Translations under genes and position numbers: made by a program
The notes under the pieces: generated by a model
What the model was told of the DNA's origin: nothing
Databases searched by the model: none
Seen by the model: only the letters and a program-made list of their open reading frames with translations
Shown: positions 47,302 to 58,799 of the stretch, in pieces
How the letters are laid out: every line of letters starts with the position of its first letter
Numbering within the stretch: position 1 is the first letter of the stretch
Assembly (NCBI GenBank): GCA_030490835.1
Contig: CM059973.1
Location: forward strand, 53,448,008 to 53,512,007
Reading direction: 5' to 3'
Source: Annona cherimola
Taxonomy: Eukaryota > Streptophyta > Magnoliopsida > Magnoliales > Annonaceae
Length of the DNA stretch: 64,000 bases

Positions 47302-50300
47302 CAGTTTACCTTTTTCAAATTTTGATTTCTTGTTTTAATTTTTCCTAATTTTAGCTCTATCATCCCCATATCATTCCTAATCTTGTAAAATGATTCTTTA
47401 GCTAGAGGTTTGGTAAAGATATCAGCAATTTGATCCTCTGTTTTCACATATTCTAAGCACACATCATGATTTTCAACATGTTCACGAATAAAATAATGTC
47501 TTACATCAATATGTTTGGTTCTAGAATGCAATACTGGATTTTTAGTCAAACAAATTGCACTTGTATTATCACATCTAATAGGAATATCAACATAATCAAT
47601 ACCATAGTCTTTCAACTGTTGTTTCATCCAAAGTAGTTGGGCACAACAACTACCGGCGGCTATGTATTCTGCTTCCGCAGTAGATAGTGCAACACTTGTT
47701 TGTTTTCTTGAATGCCATGAAACTAGCATATGTCCAAGAAATTGACAAGTTCCACTGGTACTTTTTCTATCTACTTTATATCCGGCAAAGTCTGCATCCG
47801 AATAGCCGATTAGATCAAAGGTTGACCCCTTTGGATACCATAGTCCAAGATTTGTAGTTTTTAACAAATATTTAAAAATTCTTTTTACAGCAAGTAGATG
47901 TGATTCTTTTGGACATGCTTGGAATCTAGAGCACATACAAACACTAAATAGGATATCGGGTCTAGAAGCAGTTAAGTATAACAAGGATCCTATCATGCTT
48001 CTATAAAGTGTTTGATCGATACTTTTACCATTTTCGTCCGCATCGATCTTGATTGTAGAGCTCATTGGAGTATTTGCTCCTTTGCTATTTTGCATTCCAA
48101 ACTTCTTGAGCATCTCTCTGGCGTATTTGGACTGATTTAGAAATATCCCTTCACTTTGTTGCTTGATTTGCAGTCCAAGGAAGAAATTTAATTCTCCCAT
48201 CATACTCATTTCGAATTCGCTCTGCATTATCTTAGAAAACTCTTGACAAAGTTTTTCGTCAGTAGCACCAAATATTATGTCATCAACATAAATCTGCACA
48301 ATTAAAATATTTTTATTTTTATATTTAATGAACAGAGTAGTGTCTACTTTCCCCTTTTGAAACTCATGGTCAATCAAAAATTTATTCAATCTTTCATACC
48401 AAGCTCTTGGAGCTTGTTTTAGTCCATATAATGCTTTGGTCAATTTATAGACATACTTTGATTGATTCTTTTCTCCAAAGCCAGGGGGTTGTTCAACATA
48501 TACTTCTTCATTCAGATAGCCATTCAAAAATGCACTTTTTACATCCATTTGAAACAATTTGAAATTCATATGAGAAGCAAATGCTAGTAAAATACGTATG
48601 GCTTCTAATCTTGCCACGGGTGCATATGATTCTTCAAAATCAATTCCTTCTTCTTGGGAATACCCTTTGGCTACTAATCTTGCCTTGTTTCTAATTACGA
48701 GTCCGCTTTCATCTAATTTGTTCCTAAATATCCATTTAGTACCTATGATAGTGTGATTATTTGGTCTAGGAACTAAATGCCATATATTGTTCCTTTCGAA
48801 TTGGTTTAGCTCTTCTTGCATTGCAATAATCCAATGTTCATCATTGAGAGCTTGTTCAATGGTATTTGGTTCAATTTTAGATACAAAGGCATATTGACCA
48901 TAAACGTTTTGTTTTGATCTTCTAGTTTTCACTCCTTCATATATATTTCCAATAACTTGCTCAATTGGATGGGCATTTTTGAACTTTAAATCAGTTGGAG
49001 ATTTATAAGAATCATTACCTTCACTTACCTCTTCCTTCATGAGATTTTCTGGCTTGAGCTCGAGTTCCTTTGGTTGTTCTTTACCTTTTGTCTCATCTGC
49101 ATCACTTAGTTCATCTTCCTTTTTCGGAGTTTTGTTAATTTCATCAAATACAACGTGTATGGATTCTTCAATAATTTGGTTTCGTTTATTGAAAACTCTA
49201 TATGCTTTGCTATTTGATGAATATCCAAGAAATATAGCCTCATCACTTTTAGCATCTAACTTTCCCAAGTTAGTTTTTCCATTATTCAAAACATAACATG
49301 TACATCCAAAAGCATGAAAATAAGAAATATTTGGTTTCCTTCCTTTCCATAGTTCATATGGGGTCTTTTTCAAGATTGCTCGAATGGTAACACGGTTCAA
49401 TACATGACAAGCTGTACTTACAGCTTCACCCCAAAATTTCTTGGATAGATTGCTCTCATTTAGCATAGTTCTAGCCATCTCTTGTATAGTTCTATTTTTC
49501 CTTTCTACTACTCCGTTTTGTTGTGGAGTTCTTGGTGCAGAAAATGTGTGGTGAATTCCTTTTTCATTGCAAAATTCCATGAATCGTTTGTTTTCGAATT
49601 CGCCACCATGATCGCTTCTTATGGTCACAATAGTACTTTGTTTTTCATTTTGCACCAAATTTACAAAAGTTGCAAACATAGAGAAGGCTTCATCTTTACT
49701 AGCTAAGAGAATTATCCATGTGAATCTTGAAAAATCATCAACTATGACAAATACATATTTCTTTCCACCAATGGTTAGAATGTCGGATGGCCCGTATAGA
49801 TCCATATGTAGCAATTCAAGTGGCTTAGTGGTGGAAATTTCCTTTTTGGTAGAGAAAGGCATCTTGGGTTGTTTTGATAATTGACATGCCTTGCAAATCT
49901 TGTCTGTGTCATATTTCAATCTTGGTAATCCTTCTACCAAACTCTTTTTCCATAGGGTTTTTATGTTTCCCATGTTTATATGTCCAAGCCTTTTATGCCA
50001 AACCCATGGATCATTATCAATGGCCATTAGACATTGACCATTCAATTCATCAAGTGAAACCAAATATACATTTCCATGTCTTTTACCACTAAACATGATA
50101 TGCTCTCCATCAAATACATTACATATAGATGATTCAAACACAACTTTGTACCCTTTATCACATAATTGGCTAATGCTCATTAAATTGTGTTTGAGTCCTT
50201 CAACAAACAAAACATCTTCCATGCATGCATTTGAAATACTATGTATATTTCCTTTACCTTTAATTTTACCTTTTTCATTATTGCCAAAGGCAACCATTCC

Positions 50301-50423
50301 ATCATTACAAGGCTTAAGTTTGTGAAACAAACTTCTTTCACCGGTCATATGCCTTGAGCAACCGCTATCCATAAACCATTCATTGTTTGCCTTTGCTTTA
50401 AGACATGTCTGAAAAATAAGCAA
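47301..50423 (-). CDS. pol: Pol polyprotein (protease, integrase, RT, RNase H), copy B
   Basis: 1040 residues with the same catalytic set as copy A: DSG protease, HHCC and DDE integrase, YVDD RT and RNase H acidic residues. It starts with TTG in an open frame that begins at 50450. It differs from copy A at residue 197 (Ser, codon TCC, versus Phe) and 547 (Ile, codon ATA, versus Val). Residue 197 lies between the zinc domain and the first catalytic Asp of integrase. The promoter able to drive this copy is LTR 3. Confidence 0.95.
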   Translation of the reverse strand: MLIFQTCLKAKANNEWFMDSGCSRHMTGERSLFHKLKPCNDGMVAFGNNEKGKIKGKGNIHSISNACMEDVLFVEGLKHNLMSISQLCDKGYKVVFESSICNVFDGEHIMFSGKRHGNVYLVSLDELNGQCLMAIDNDPWVWHKRLGHINMGNIKTLWKKSLVEGLPRLKYDTDKICKACQLSKQPKMPFSTKKEISTTKPLELLHMDLYGPSDILTIGGKKYVFVIVDDFSRFTWIILLASKDEAFSMFATFVNLVQNEKQSTIVTIRSDHGGEFENKRFMEFCNEKGIHHTFSAPRTPQQNGVVERKNRTIQEMARTMLNESNLSKKFWGEAVSTACHVLNRVTIRAILKKTPYELWKGRKPNISYFHAFGCTCYVLNNGKTNLGKLDAKSDEAIFLGYSSNSKAYRVFNKRNQIIEESIHVVFDEINKTPKKEDELSDADETKGKEQPKELELKPENLMKEEVSEGNDSYKSPTDLKFKNAHPIEQVIGNIYEGVKTRRSKQNVYGQYAFVSKIEPNTIEQALNDEHWIIAMQEELNQFERNNIWHLVPRPNNHTIIGTKWIFRNKLDESGLVIRNKARLVAKGYSQEEGIDFEESYAPVARLEAIRILLAFASHMNFKLFQMDVKSAFLNGYLNEEVYVEQPPGFGEKNQSKYVYKLTKALYGLKQAPRAWYERLNKFLIDHEFQKGKVDTTLFIKYKNKNILIVQIYVDDIIFGATDEKLCQEFSKIMQSEFEMSMMGELNFFLGLQIKQQSEGIFLNQSKYAREMLKKFGMQNSKGANTPMSSTIKIDADENGKSIDQTLYRSMIGSLLYLTASRPDILFSVCMCSRFQACPKESHLLAVKRIFKYLLKTTNLGLWYPKGSTFDLIGYSDADFAGYKVDRKSTSGTCQFLGHMLVSWHSRKQTSVALSTAEAEYIAAGSCCAQLLWMKQQLKDYGIDYVDIPIRCDNTSAICLTKNPVLHSRTKHIDVRHYFIREHVENHDVCLEYVKTEDQIADIFTKPLAKESFYKIRNDMGMIELKLGKIKTRNQNLKKVN

Positions 50424-50430
50424 ATAAATC

Positions 50431-52233
50431 TTATCTTCTTGGTACCCATTTTATGGGTCCATTTGGGTTAGTAATATAGATCATTCTTTGTTGTTCTAAC
50501 TTTGAAAGCCCAAATCTTGTGTTTCTTGGAACCCAAATTAATTTTGCACCATGGTCATATAATTTCTTAAAATTACATTTGTAAGTTTTGTGCCCCATTT
50601 TATTGCAGAAATTACAAGTCATAGGTAATCTTGGAGTAGGCCTCCAAGTATGCAATGGTTCCATTATTGGTCTTCTAGTCCATTTAAAATTTTTCTTTTG
50701 TGGCTTGTATATAGATGCATTTTTAGTTTGATGTTTCTCAAATATTTGTACATTTGATTTGCTACTTTCTCCTTGCTCAAATGTATGATACCCAAGACCT
50801 CTTTTATGTGTTTGGGAGGTCATATTTAAAAACATTTTGACGCTTTCTCCTGGATTAGAGAACTTAGCTAATGATTCATTTAATGATTTGTTCTCCTTTT
50901 TTAGCAGATCATTTTCATCTTTCAATTTGTCTAATCTTTCTGCAAGTTTACCATTTACAATTATTGTTGCATCACATTGTCTTTTCTTAATTGTAAACTT
51001 GCTTCCTAATTTCTTGATTTCTTCATATAATGAATCATATGCAGTTTGTAGCTCATCTAATTCAGTACATTTGAGGCATTCTTGAAAGGAAGAAGAACTT
51101 GATTTAGAATGGGAGAGTTTGGAACTTACCTCTTCATCGCTTGTGCATTTTGTTGAGGTAATTCGTTCTTCTTGTTCGATTTGTGCCATGCAGCAAATTC
51201 TTGCACATTCTTCCGCCTCGTTTTCGTCGGTTGAGGAATTACTCGTTGTAGATTCCTCATCGTTTACATACATGCCTCTACCTTTGTACTTTTGGAATCT
51301 TTTGTTGTTCATTCTATCCTTTCTTTGTTCGTTTGCCTTGCTTTCTTCGGGAGTTGGACATTGAGCTTGCATATGTCCCGAACCGTCGCATCGGTAGCAT
51401 TTGGTTGGTTCTTTCTTCTTCTCTTTGGGAGTTCTTTCCTTGAAGCTTCTGAAATTTTTCCCTTTCCTCACAAATTTTCTGAAGCGTTTTGTGAGAAGGG
51501 CAATCTCATCGTCGTTTTGAGAAGAGGAGGTATCGTCAGTGTCTTGTGCGGCTTTCAAGGCGATTGCTCTTTTGCCCCTATGTTGATCTTCATTTCTTCT
51601 TTTAATTAGCTCATGTGACATGAGTGAGCTAATTAAGTCTTCAAGCTTTAAAGTGTTTAGGTCTTTGGCTTCTTCTATTGCAGTGATCTTTGGAGTCCAT
51701 GATTCCGGTAGAGCTCTTAAGATCTTCATAACCTGCTCAGATTCAGAAATAGCCTTTCCAAGACCTTTTAAAGCATTAGTGATTTTTGAGAATCTAGCGA
51801 ACATTTCAGAAATATTTTCTGTTTCTAGCATTCTAAAATTCTCTAGTTCTCCAATCAAAATATTTCTTCTCGTCCCTTGGACTTGAGAAGTTCCTTCATA
51901 GATAGAGGTTAGCGTGTCCCATATTTCTTTGGCGGTCAAGCAAGAGGATACTCTATCATATTCAGAAGCATTAAGAGCACAAAATAAAGAGTTCATAGGT
52001 TTGGCGTTGCTCTTAACAATTCTTACTTCCTCATCGGTCCATTTGGAAGCTCTTTCATCGGTAGGCAAGGTTACTCCATCTTGGATAGCAATCCAAGAGT
52101 CCATGTCGGTAGCCATGATGAGTTGCTTCATACGAAGCTTCCAATATCCAAAATTATTCCCGTCAAACAACGGTGGCCTTGTAAAGGATTGGCCTTCAGC
52201 AAAAGCGGGAACGGAAGTAGATTGGGATGCCAT
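50431..52233 (-). CDS. gag: Gag protein, Sirevirus copy B
   Basis: 600 residues, identical to copy A gag, with zinc knuckles at C279-C292 and C540-C553. The ATG is 35 bp from the PBS at 52268-52279. The stop TAA lies inside a 20-base overlap with the +1 pol frame. Confidence 0.95.
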   Translation of the reverse strand: MASQSTSVPAFAEGQSFTRPPLFDGNNFGYWKLRMKQLIMATDMDSWIAIQDGVTLPTDERASKWTDEEVRIVKSNAKPMNSLFCALNASEYDRVSSCLTAKEIWDTLTSIYEGTSQVQGTRRNILIGELENFRMLETENISEMFARFSKITNALKGLGKAISESEQVMKILRALPESWTPKITAIEEAKDLNTLKLEDLISSLMSHELIKRRNEDQHRGKRAIALKAAQDTDDTSSSQNDDEIALLTKRFRKFVRKGKNFRSFKERTPKEKKKEPTKCYRCDGSGHMQAQCPTPEESKANEQRKDRMNNKRFQKYKGRGMYVNDEESTTSNSSTDENEAEECARICCMAQIEQEERITSTKCTSDEEVSSKLSHSKSSSSSFQECLKCTELDELQTAYDSLYEEIKKLGSKFTIKKRQCDATIIVNGKLAERLDKLKDENDLLKKENKSLNESLAKFSNPGESVKMFLNMTSQTHKRGLGYHTFEQGESSKSNVQIFEKHQTKNASIYKPQKKNFKWTRRPIMEPLHTWRPTPRLPMTCNFCNKMGHKTYKCNFKKLYDHGAKLIWVPRNTRFGLSKLEQQRMIYITNPNGPIKWVPRR

Positions 52234-52267
52234 TTTGATAAGATCTCTTTGGTAAACTCAAAGACCC

Positions 52268-52279
52268 GCTCTGATACCA
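52268..52279 (-). other. Primer-binding site, copy B
   Basis: TGGTATCAGAGC on the minus strand, two bases from LTR 3; initiator-Met type. Confidence 0.95.
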
Positions 52280-52281
52280 CT

Positions 52282-53771
52282 TGTTGGTCCCGAGTTAGTG
52301 GCAAAACCCAAGAGGGGAGGGGTGAATTGGGTTCTTTTAAAAAATCTTTGGTAAATAAAGACTTAACCCTTTGAGTAATTAATCCCCTTTTGAAAAGAGC
52401 TAGAGAGCAATAAAGATAAAGCAGTAAAAGAGATATAACACAAGATTTATAGTGGTTCGGGCAAACCTTCCCTACTCCACTCTTCCAAGCTCACACTCTG
52501 TTGTGACTTGGGTTCCACTATGTATTCCACGAATACACTTAGAGTCACCGCTCTCTTCTAGATTTCAGCTCTAGGGGGCATATACAACTAGAGCCACTTG
52601 CTCTCTTCTAGATTCTAGCTCTAGGGGGCATAAACAACTCACATGCAAAAGTAGGTGATGAGTCTCACTCCAATCACACCCTACTTTGCATATACTTGAT
52701 CTTAGCTACCCAAGCTAAATCAAGATTTATACAACAAGACAATTATATAAATGAAACTACACTTTACAGATTTGTGTAGGCAGATTTAGCTCGAGGAAGA
52801 AGTTGTAGAAGCAGCTTTGGATGAATATTGTTGAAGGCGCTAGCAACTTGAAGCTTTCTTCTTCCTTAGAATTTATACGAACCACTCAGAAATGGAGAAA
52901 AGCAAATAGGATTCCTTTCTAGATCTTCTTTTCTCTCTTTGAACTTTGTAGAGTATATAGTAGTGTCTTGTAATGTTCTTGTCTCTTTTTCACGTTCATT
53001 TGAGGGTCCTTTTATAGAGGGAAGAAAATATGAACGTTATGGAGGTGGTTGGTGCGCAATAAATGAACTACAACGTTCGAAAATTTGACCGTTATACCCA
53101 AGTCGAAGATGGAGTCGACTTGGCTTGCGACTTGGCAACTCAAGTCGCATCTGGAGTCGACTTCGTATGCGACTCCAGTTTTTCAATTTCCCAAGTCTCA
53201 GTTATAGCCGACTTGGTTTCAGACTTCGACTTAACCTGCGATTTGACTCTGGTTTGAAGTCCTTCAGGCAATCATGCTTTGAGCTTGAATGTTATATTCT
53301 CTTGAATGGCTTGAAAAGCTGCATCTTTGAAATCTGAATTCCTCAAGTCGCAGATGGAGTCGACTTGGCCTGCGACTTCACCCAAGTCGCTCATGGAGTC
53401 GACTTGGCCTGCGACTTGGGCAGCTTTGTGCCTCAAAATCAGCGCTGGACACTATTTTGCATTTGAAGTCGATAGCGAGGTCGACTTCGTCTGCGACTTG
53501 GGAACCCAAGTCGTATGTGGAGTCGACTTGACCTGCGACTTCACTTGTGTCTTTTGAGGTTCTTTCTCAAGTCGATATTTGAGTCGACTTTGGGATCGAC
53601 TTCATCCTAAGTCGAAGTCCAAGTCGACTTGAGGTTCGACTTGGCCACCTGAGTTCTTTAAATCACTTAACAAACTCATTAGTACTCAAAATATACTCAA
53701 GTTAGTCTTTGTTGATCATCAAAACTCAGTATTTGATTAATTTGTTTTGTTTTGAAACATTGTTTCCAACA
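52282..53771 (-). mobile_element. Sirevirus LTR 3 (5' LTR of copy B)
   Basis: A 1490-bp LTR at the transcriptional start side of the array, with TATA box at 53009-53016 and GTCGAC array at 53094-53656. The one difference noted from LTRs 1 and 2 is T53433 (C in the others). The TSD GCCAT follows at 53772. Confidence 0.95.
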
Positions 53772-53776
53772 GCCAT

Positions 53777-54216
53777 GACATCGCACCTTAAGCATGTGTA
53801 AAGTATAGCACAGTCTGGTGCTATCTTTAGTGAGGTGTGATAAACTTTAAGTATAGGGGGTCTCTATGTAGGGTTCCATTATTCAACCCATCATCTATTC
53901 CTATTCCTTTCTATTCTTTATCTTTCCTTAGATTCTCCTACTTCCTTCTTCATCTCATTTGGCCTCATATAATTTTTCCTTCATATACCATCTACATCAC
54001 GAAATATTGCAAACCAGCTACATTTTCTTAAATAACTATATCATTGCGTCATAATGACACACAGTAAAAGACAACACATATCGTATATGTCTTATAATTT
54101 CAATTTATTCCTTTCATCATTTTCCATTTTTCTTCTACGTCTATCTATCAATCCTTGCTAAGATACCATCTTTGTGATATCAAGTACTTTCTTTCCACGC
54201 ATATTTATTAATCCTT
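53777..54216 (-). other. Element B leader between PBS and the array
   Basis: Non-coding AT-rich sequence that continues 34528 when the array is removed. No gene seen. Confidence 0.5.
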
Positions 54217-54228
54217 GCTCTGATACCA
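54217..54228 (-). other. Primer-binding site of element B
   Basis: TGGTATCAGAGC on the minus strand, five bases (GAAGT, counting toward the PBS) inside the LTR end GGCACCACA. It fixes the minus orientation of element B. Confidence 0.85.
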
Positions 54229-54233
54229 ACTTC

Positions 54234-54715
54234 TGTGGTGCCCCAACCCAAGACGTCACAACCTTACTCCAAGATCTATCGATTGTTGTCCTGATCACGC
54301 GGCGGGTTCTTAATTAGATCTCGTCCAAATTTTTTTTTATCTATCATCATTCATTTCTTTACATTCTACATTATTCATCATACAAGCGACAATACACTTG
54401 TAATGAATTTCATATTTCATTCATAGTATCTCATCATTTTTTCTACAATAACATTTACATTCCATACATACGTACATTCAATCATTGGATCACATAGAAC
54501 TTAGAACTCTAAATAAGTTCACATATACGTCAACATACCTCAGAACTTTAATCATGCTATCCCATTCCTTATAGTCCACATGGCTACCATCACGTACCTT
54601 TCCTTCAATGCTTAGGTTCGCAACCTCCTGAGTTTCCCGGTACCTATCTAAGGTTTTAAAAAATAAAACACGAGTGATTACTCAGTAAGCAAGCAATTTT
54701 CTAAATGCTTTTTTT
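54234..54715 (-). mobile_element. Element B 5' LTR, U5-end fragment
   Basis: It begins TGTGGTGCCCCAACCC and aligns closely to the first 480 bp or so of LTR B (24366-24850), with a 17-bp deletion near 54288. Homology stops near 54715, where inverted sequence begins, so most of this LTR is missing. Confidence 0.75.
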
Positions 54716-55644
54716 TTATTATCAAAATATGATAAATTGATTGCAAATGATGTTCTAAATATTTCGAACCATTTTATAATTGATTGATGAATTATTTCCA
54801 AGTTATTTAAGGATGACCATGTCTTAAATCGCCAAGAATGACGTTATAGAATCCATGCAGCCGACCCCACCTAGGTGGGAAATGTCTTATGATGATGATG
54901 ATGATTTAAGGATGGCCATACCTTTACTTCAATATGTGTTGAAATGTTATTTCAATTATGATAAGTGAATTGCTTACCGTTTCGCAACTATTTATGAAAA
55001 GTGACGAAACATGGATTTAAAAGGGATGGTTCAAAAAATTCGCTACATGAGAATGACAAGATGCCATGTGTAAGAGGTATATAATGCCAGGGTGACTAAA
55101 AGTCATGCATGGAATGAAAATCAAGTAGGCTAGTCAGGGCAGAAAGCAGGACAAAGAGTCCGCCCTTGATGTTGCCAAGTCGGAAGGTCCGACGCCAAAG
55201 ATGGAAAGGATCATTTTATGAAAGAATGTTCCCCGAGCTAGCGTACCTCACATGAAGGATAATGTCATGAATGGAAATTATGCGTTTGCACATCCAATGT
55301 TTATGAAATGCCAAAAATTGAGATTAAACTGGTTTACAAGACTGGTTTACACGAATGGTTTATGAATGGAATAATGTGTGTAAGAAATTTTATAAAGGCA
55401 TTTGATAGAAATTAGCAAGTATGAAATTTTATGAGGTAATATGTGTATTCTCAAATGGAATAATGACCTATAAAGGCATTTGATAGAAATTAGCAAGTAT
55501 GAAATGACATAAACTCCTAAGGAGTTAAGATTAAGTGGATAAATATCCAATAAGCCCGCCGTGTGACAGGGCAACAATCCTGATCACGTTTACCAATCGA
55601 TAGATCTTGGAGTAAGGTTGTGACGCTCGGGTTGGGGCGCCACA
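54716..55644 (+). mobile_element. Inverted, diverged LTR fragment of the A/B family
   Basis: Its right end reads CTCGGGTTGGGGCGCCACA (55626-55644), the reverse complement of the TGTGGCGCCCCAACC LTR end, and GATAGATCTTGGAGTAAGG next to it matches inverted LTR B. Further left, homology decays but GGATGACCAT-type motifs are shared. With the direct fragment at 54234 it forms a fold-back arrangement. This may be an inversion or a separate truncated element. Confidence 0.6.
54821..54904 (+). mobile_element. Short SINE/RTE-type 3' fragment with target duplication
   Basis: 84 bp including GCCGACCCCACCTAGGTGGGAA and a (TGA)n-like tail (54890-54904), a signature shared by 3' ends of plant RTE LINEs and derived SINEs. 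Flanks TTTAAGGATGACCAT (54806-54820) and TTTAAGGATGGCCAT (54905-54919) are a 15-bp TSD with one mismatch. Confidence 0.7.
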
Positions 55645-56424
55645 TTCACACGGGCTACCTCTTTTGGCATTTTGTGAGGACAAAATTGTCCAAATATTGT
55701 TGCCCTTGAACGTCCCTACATGCAACCCTATTTTTATGCATTTTTCAAAATTTTAAAATTGCAAAAATTTGATCAAAAATTCCTCCTTTTGAGACCTCAA
55801 TCGCACCCTTAATTGCATTCACTTTCGCATTAATTCAAAATCACTTTTTGAAGCAAAAGTCAAAGCGCTTTAACCATAAGTGATTAAGAATTTTCTCATG
55901 AGAATTAGCTTAATCAAATTCATCCATATGATAGAGCACTTTGTTTTAGCCATTCATAACAATTTTCATCCCAAAATGACCCTTCTAATATAAGATATGA
56001 TAATTTAAAATTATCTCATGAAAATTCATGATATTAAATTATTATTATCATAATCCAATCATGATTATCATAATCCATACCATTTATGAGGTAGAGCACA
56101 TCAACATATGCTTACCTTTCAAATTTCACGTCAATCCGCCTTATGAGAGTCAAGTTATGAATTTTTCAAATAATACCCTAATTTGTTCCATCATTATCAT
56201 CAACTTAACTATGATTAATGGAATTAAAAATCATGCCACCTCATCATTTTCATACTTTATTTTGTTATTTTTGAGCACATTAGCTTATATTGGGCTAAGG
56301 TGATTAACTTAACCACCTTTCTTAGTCATTTGCTCTAATCTCATTCTTCCATTTTAATTATATAATTAATGATAATTACATACCTAGATTACATGTATGA
56401 GTCACATTTGTTTTGGGTATCGCA
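55645..56424 (-). mobile_element. Solo LTR A, U3 part
   Basis: Homologous to the last 800 bp of LTR B (29.39-30.19 kb): CCTCCTTTTGARACCTCA, CAATCCGCCTTA, GTCAAGTTATGAATTTT and the terminus GGGTATCGCA are in the same order. The TSD ATGGA follows at 56425. It lacks the TATA and R-U5, which are at 20257-24365. Confidence 0.75.
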
Positions 56425-57480
56425 ATGGAAGAACGTGCGATTGCAATTATTGCGTAGGTTTTTGCCATGGATTGTGCCGGGAATGCAAAACAAAATTAAA
56501 CTTCAAATAATGAATCATATAGGACAACAATGGCTGGTCGGCCTATGGATGCCTTAGCAGCACAAAGAAAGGTAATTAGTACATTCTTGGCAAGACAACC
56601 TCCAAAATTTGCTGGTAGCTCTGACCCGCATGTGGTTGAAATCTGGGTACAAGAGATAGAAAAACTATTTGAAATTTTCTCCCATACTGAGCAGGAGAAG
56701 GTAAGATGCGCTAGCTATTTGCTAGTTAGTCATGCTAATGAATAGTGGAGAACCTTGAAAATTACAGTTTTAGAAGGACAAGAAATTACTAGAATTTTTT
56801 TTGGAAGAATTCAATAGTGAGTATATCCCACTCAGTATCCATAATAAAAAAGTAATAGAATTTGAATAGATGTATCAAGGCAAAATGACGATGATCGCAC
56901 ATGCAGACTTGTTTAATGATTTAGTATGGTATGTACTGTGGATTGCAAATAATCCCACTGCAAAAGCTCATTGCTTTCAAGAACGTTTGCGGCCATGAAT
57001 TTGAGGGTCTATTGCCTTATTTGCTTTAAATATATACAGTGAAGTGGTAGAATAGACCAGAATAGCAAAAATTGAAGAAAATCGAAATTAGGTCTTATTT
57101 CAGAAAAGGAAAAAAGGACAACCTTACTTGAGCAAATAAAATTACAGAATAAGAGATAGAAAATAAGGTAAGATTTTCAAAAACCAAAGGCTAGAGAAAT
57201 TCCTGTCTATGTTAAATGTTAGAAAAGACATAATGAGGAATGTCTCTGAGGGATTGATAAACGTTATAAACATGGAAAAGCGAGACATGTAGCATGGAAT
57301 TGCAGGATAGGAAAAGAACTCACTCTTATTGTTAATTGTTTTATTTGTGATCAAGTGAGATATAAAGCCAACGAATGTCTGACAAAAAGTCGCACTGAAG
57401 CAAATAGAAAAGGAAGGCCCTCATAATCAAAAGTGGGAGTAATATAACCGGTGCAAACCACTCGATTCCAAGTTTTAACC
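56425..57480 (+). pseudogene. Element C gag, main part
   Basis: It starts at the right TSD copy and continues the reading frame from 20256. Clear gag sequence runs 56530-56745 (PPKFAGSSDP, WVQEIEKLF, VRCASYLL), where one stop replaces a conserved Trp position (HANE*). It continues with frameshifts through TVLEGQEIT and YIPLS to about 57060. Zinc-knuckle relics follow near 57270-57310 (RYKHGKARHVAWNC) and 57340-57380 (CFICDQVRYKANEC, the His replaced by Tyr). Not translatable. Confidence 0.75.
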
Positions 57481-57499
57481 CAAGAAGAACAATAACAAC

Positions 57500-57840
57500 A
57501 GCCAGGGGATACTACTACAGGTATGATTTATGTTCAAAACTACCACACTACTACTTTATTTGATTATGGTGCATCACAATTTTTTATAGCCCAGAAATTT
57601 CTTAAAAAGCTAAATCTGCAAGTAGAAGATTCATCCGTATTTATGTATGTAGAATCACCAGTACATTGATTAACCAGTACCAATTAGATATGTAGAAACT
57701 GTCTGATAAATATAAATGGAAGAATTATGGATGCAAAATTAATAGTTTTGCCCATGAATAATTTTGATATTATTTTGGGAATGAACTAGTTACAATAATA
57801 GGATGCAGTAATAGAATGCAAGAACAGGAAAATTTGATTC
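57500..57840 (+). pseudogene. Element C protease relic
   Basis: TTLFDYGASQFFIAQKF (about 57550-57605) matches the gypsy protease DSGASHSFI motif with the catalytic Ser changed to Tyr, and NNFDIILGMN (about 57758-57790) matches the C-terminal FDVILGMDWL motif. A stop follows. Non-functional. Confidence 0.7.
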
Positions 57841-58039
57841 TTATCTGAACTAAGAAAGAAATAATTATCATGAAAATGTAAGACTAGAAAAATATTAGAA
57901 TAATCGTAGGTATGAAGGCCATAAGTTTCATTAGAAAAGGGTGTGAAGCATATTTAGTAGCAGTGACCATTGATGCTGAGCAGAAAGAAAAATTATCACA
58001 GATACCAGTGGTAAATGAGTTCCTAGATGTTTTTCCCTC

Positions 58040-58790
58040 AGAATTACCAGGATATCCACTAGATAGAGAAATTAAATTTATTATATAAATGTTACCAGGA
58101 ACTGCTCCGATATCAAAGGCACCTTATAGAATGATATCACCAGAGATGCTTGAATTGAAAACTCAGATATAGGGATTACTAAACAAAGGTTTTATACGAC
58201 TTAGTGTATCACCCTGGGGTGTGTTAATATTATTTATTAAAAAAAAAGATGATAGTTTACGGTTATGTATTGATTATCAAGAGTTAAACAAAGTTACTAT
58301 CAAGAATAGATATCCCCTACCTCGAATAGATGATCTATTTGATCAGTTAAAGGAAGCAACAATATTCTCTAAGATAGACTTGCAATCAGGATTCACCAAC
58401 TGAAAGTTAGTCCTGCTGATATCAAGAAAACCGCGTTCAAAACTAGGTATGGGCACTATGTATTCCTTGTAATGCCTTTTAGATTAACTAATGCACCAAT
58501 TGCATTTCTGAATTTGGTGCATAGACTTTTCAAGAATACATGGACCAATTTGTGGTTGTATTTATTGACGATATTTTGATTTATTCTCAAAATAAAGAGG
58601 AACATCAGAAACATTTGTGGCTCGTATTGAACATATTGAGATAAAAGAAACTTTATGCCAAATTAAAGAAACGTGAATTATGATTAAATCAAATATCTTT
58701 CTTGGGGCATGTAGTTGTAGCCGAAAGAATAAAAGCGGACCCGCAGAAAATTAAAAGCAATAGTTAACTAGCCAAGGCCAATAAATATTA
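58040..58790 (+). pseudogene. Element C reverse transcriptase relic
   Basis: [42 protein letters not shown] (58221-58403 is the longest open part), [19 protein letters not shown] and [10 protein letters not shown] (about 58553-58595, catalytic DD present) appear in correct order for Ty3/gypsy RT. They are separated by stops and frameshifts, so no enzyme is made. Confidence 0.85.
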
Positions 58791-58799
58791 CTTAACTTA

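Larger units (their letters stand above)
34534..53771 (-). mobile_element. Tandem Sirevirus array: LTR-internal-LTR-internal-LTR
   Basis: Three 1490-bp LTRs (34534-36023, 43408-44897, 52282-53771) alternate with two 7384-bp internal regions; the repeat period is exactly 8874 bp. A single TSD (GCCAT) flanks the whole array. Each internal region has, on the minus strand, an initiator-Met PBS, gag, pol, an envelope-like ORF, multiple PPT-like tracts and a terminal PPT. Envelope-like ORF downstream of pol, multiple PPTs and palindrome-rich LTRs are known hallmarks of the Sirevirus (SIRE/Maximus) copia lineage. Noted differences between units: C35685 and C44559 versus T53433 in the LTRs, C39911/T48785 and A40960/G49834 in pol. 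Confidence 0.95.
24366..55644 (-). mobile_element. Element B: large-LTR gypsy derivative, coding capacity lost
   Basis: Minus-strand order from right: partial 5' LTR (54234-about 54715), PBS (54217-54228), leader (53777-54233), Sirevirus array insertion, gag relic (about 33990-33870), solo LTR D insertion, short pol-end remnant, PPT (30191-30206) and 3' LTR (24366-30190, 5825 bp). Once insertions are removed, only about 2.3 kb of internal sequence remains beside a 5.8-kb LTR, as in a large retrotransposon derivative. The right side is abnormal: the 5' LTR is joined to an inverted related LTR piece ending GGCGCCACA at 55644. Flanks TTCAT (24361-24365) and TTCAC (55645-55649) may be its TSD, with one mismatch. 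Confidence 0.6.
20257..56424 (-). mobile_element. Solo LTR A of a large-LTR gypsy family, interrupted by element B
   Basis: The left end is TGTGGCGCTCCCAACC (20257) and the right end GGGTATCGCA (56424), matching LTR B ends (TGTGGCGCCCCAACC at 24366 and GGGTATCACA at 30190). It has a perfect TSD ATGGA and no PBS at the left or PPT at the right, so it is a solo LTR. Its own sequence is 20257-24365 plus about 55650-56424, close to 4.9 kb. The right part is homologous to the U3 of LTR B (for example CAATCCGCCTTA..GTCAAGTTATGAATTTT in both). Element B interrupts it at 24365/55645. Confidence 0.75.

Noticed and set aside
34534..53771. Tandem array as two independent insertions
   Set aside because: Independent insertions would each have a TSD and two LTRs; the shared middle LTR and single outer GCCAT argue against it.
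56028..56303. 91-codon plus-strand ORF
   Set aside because: Lies in the U3 of solo LTR A, homologous to non-coding LTR B; no domain.
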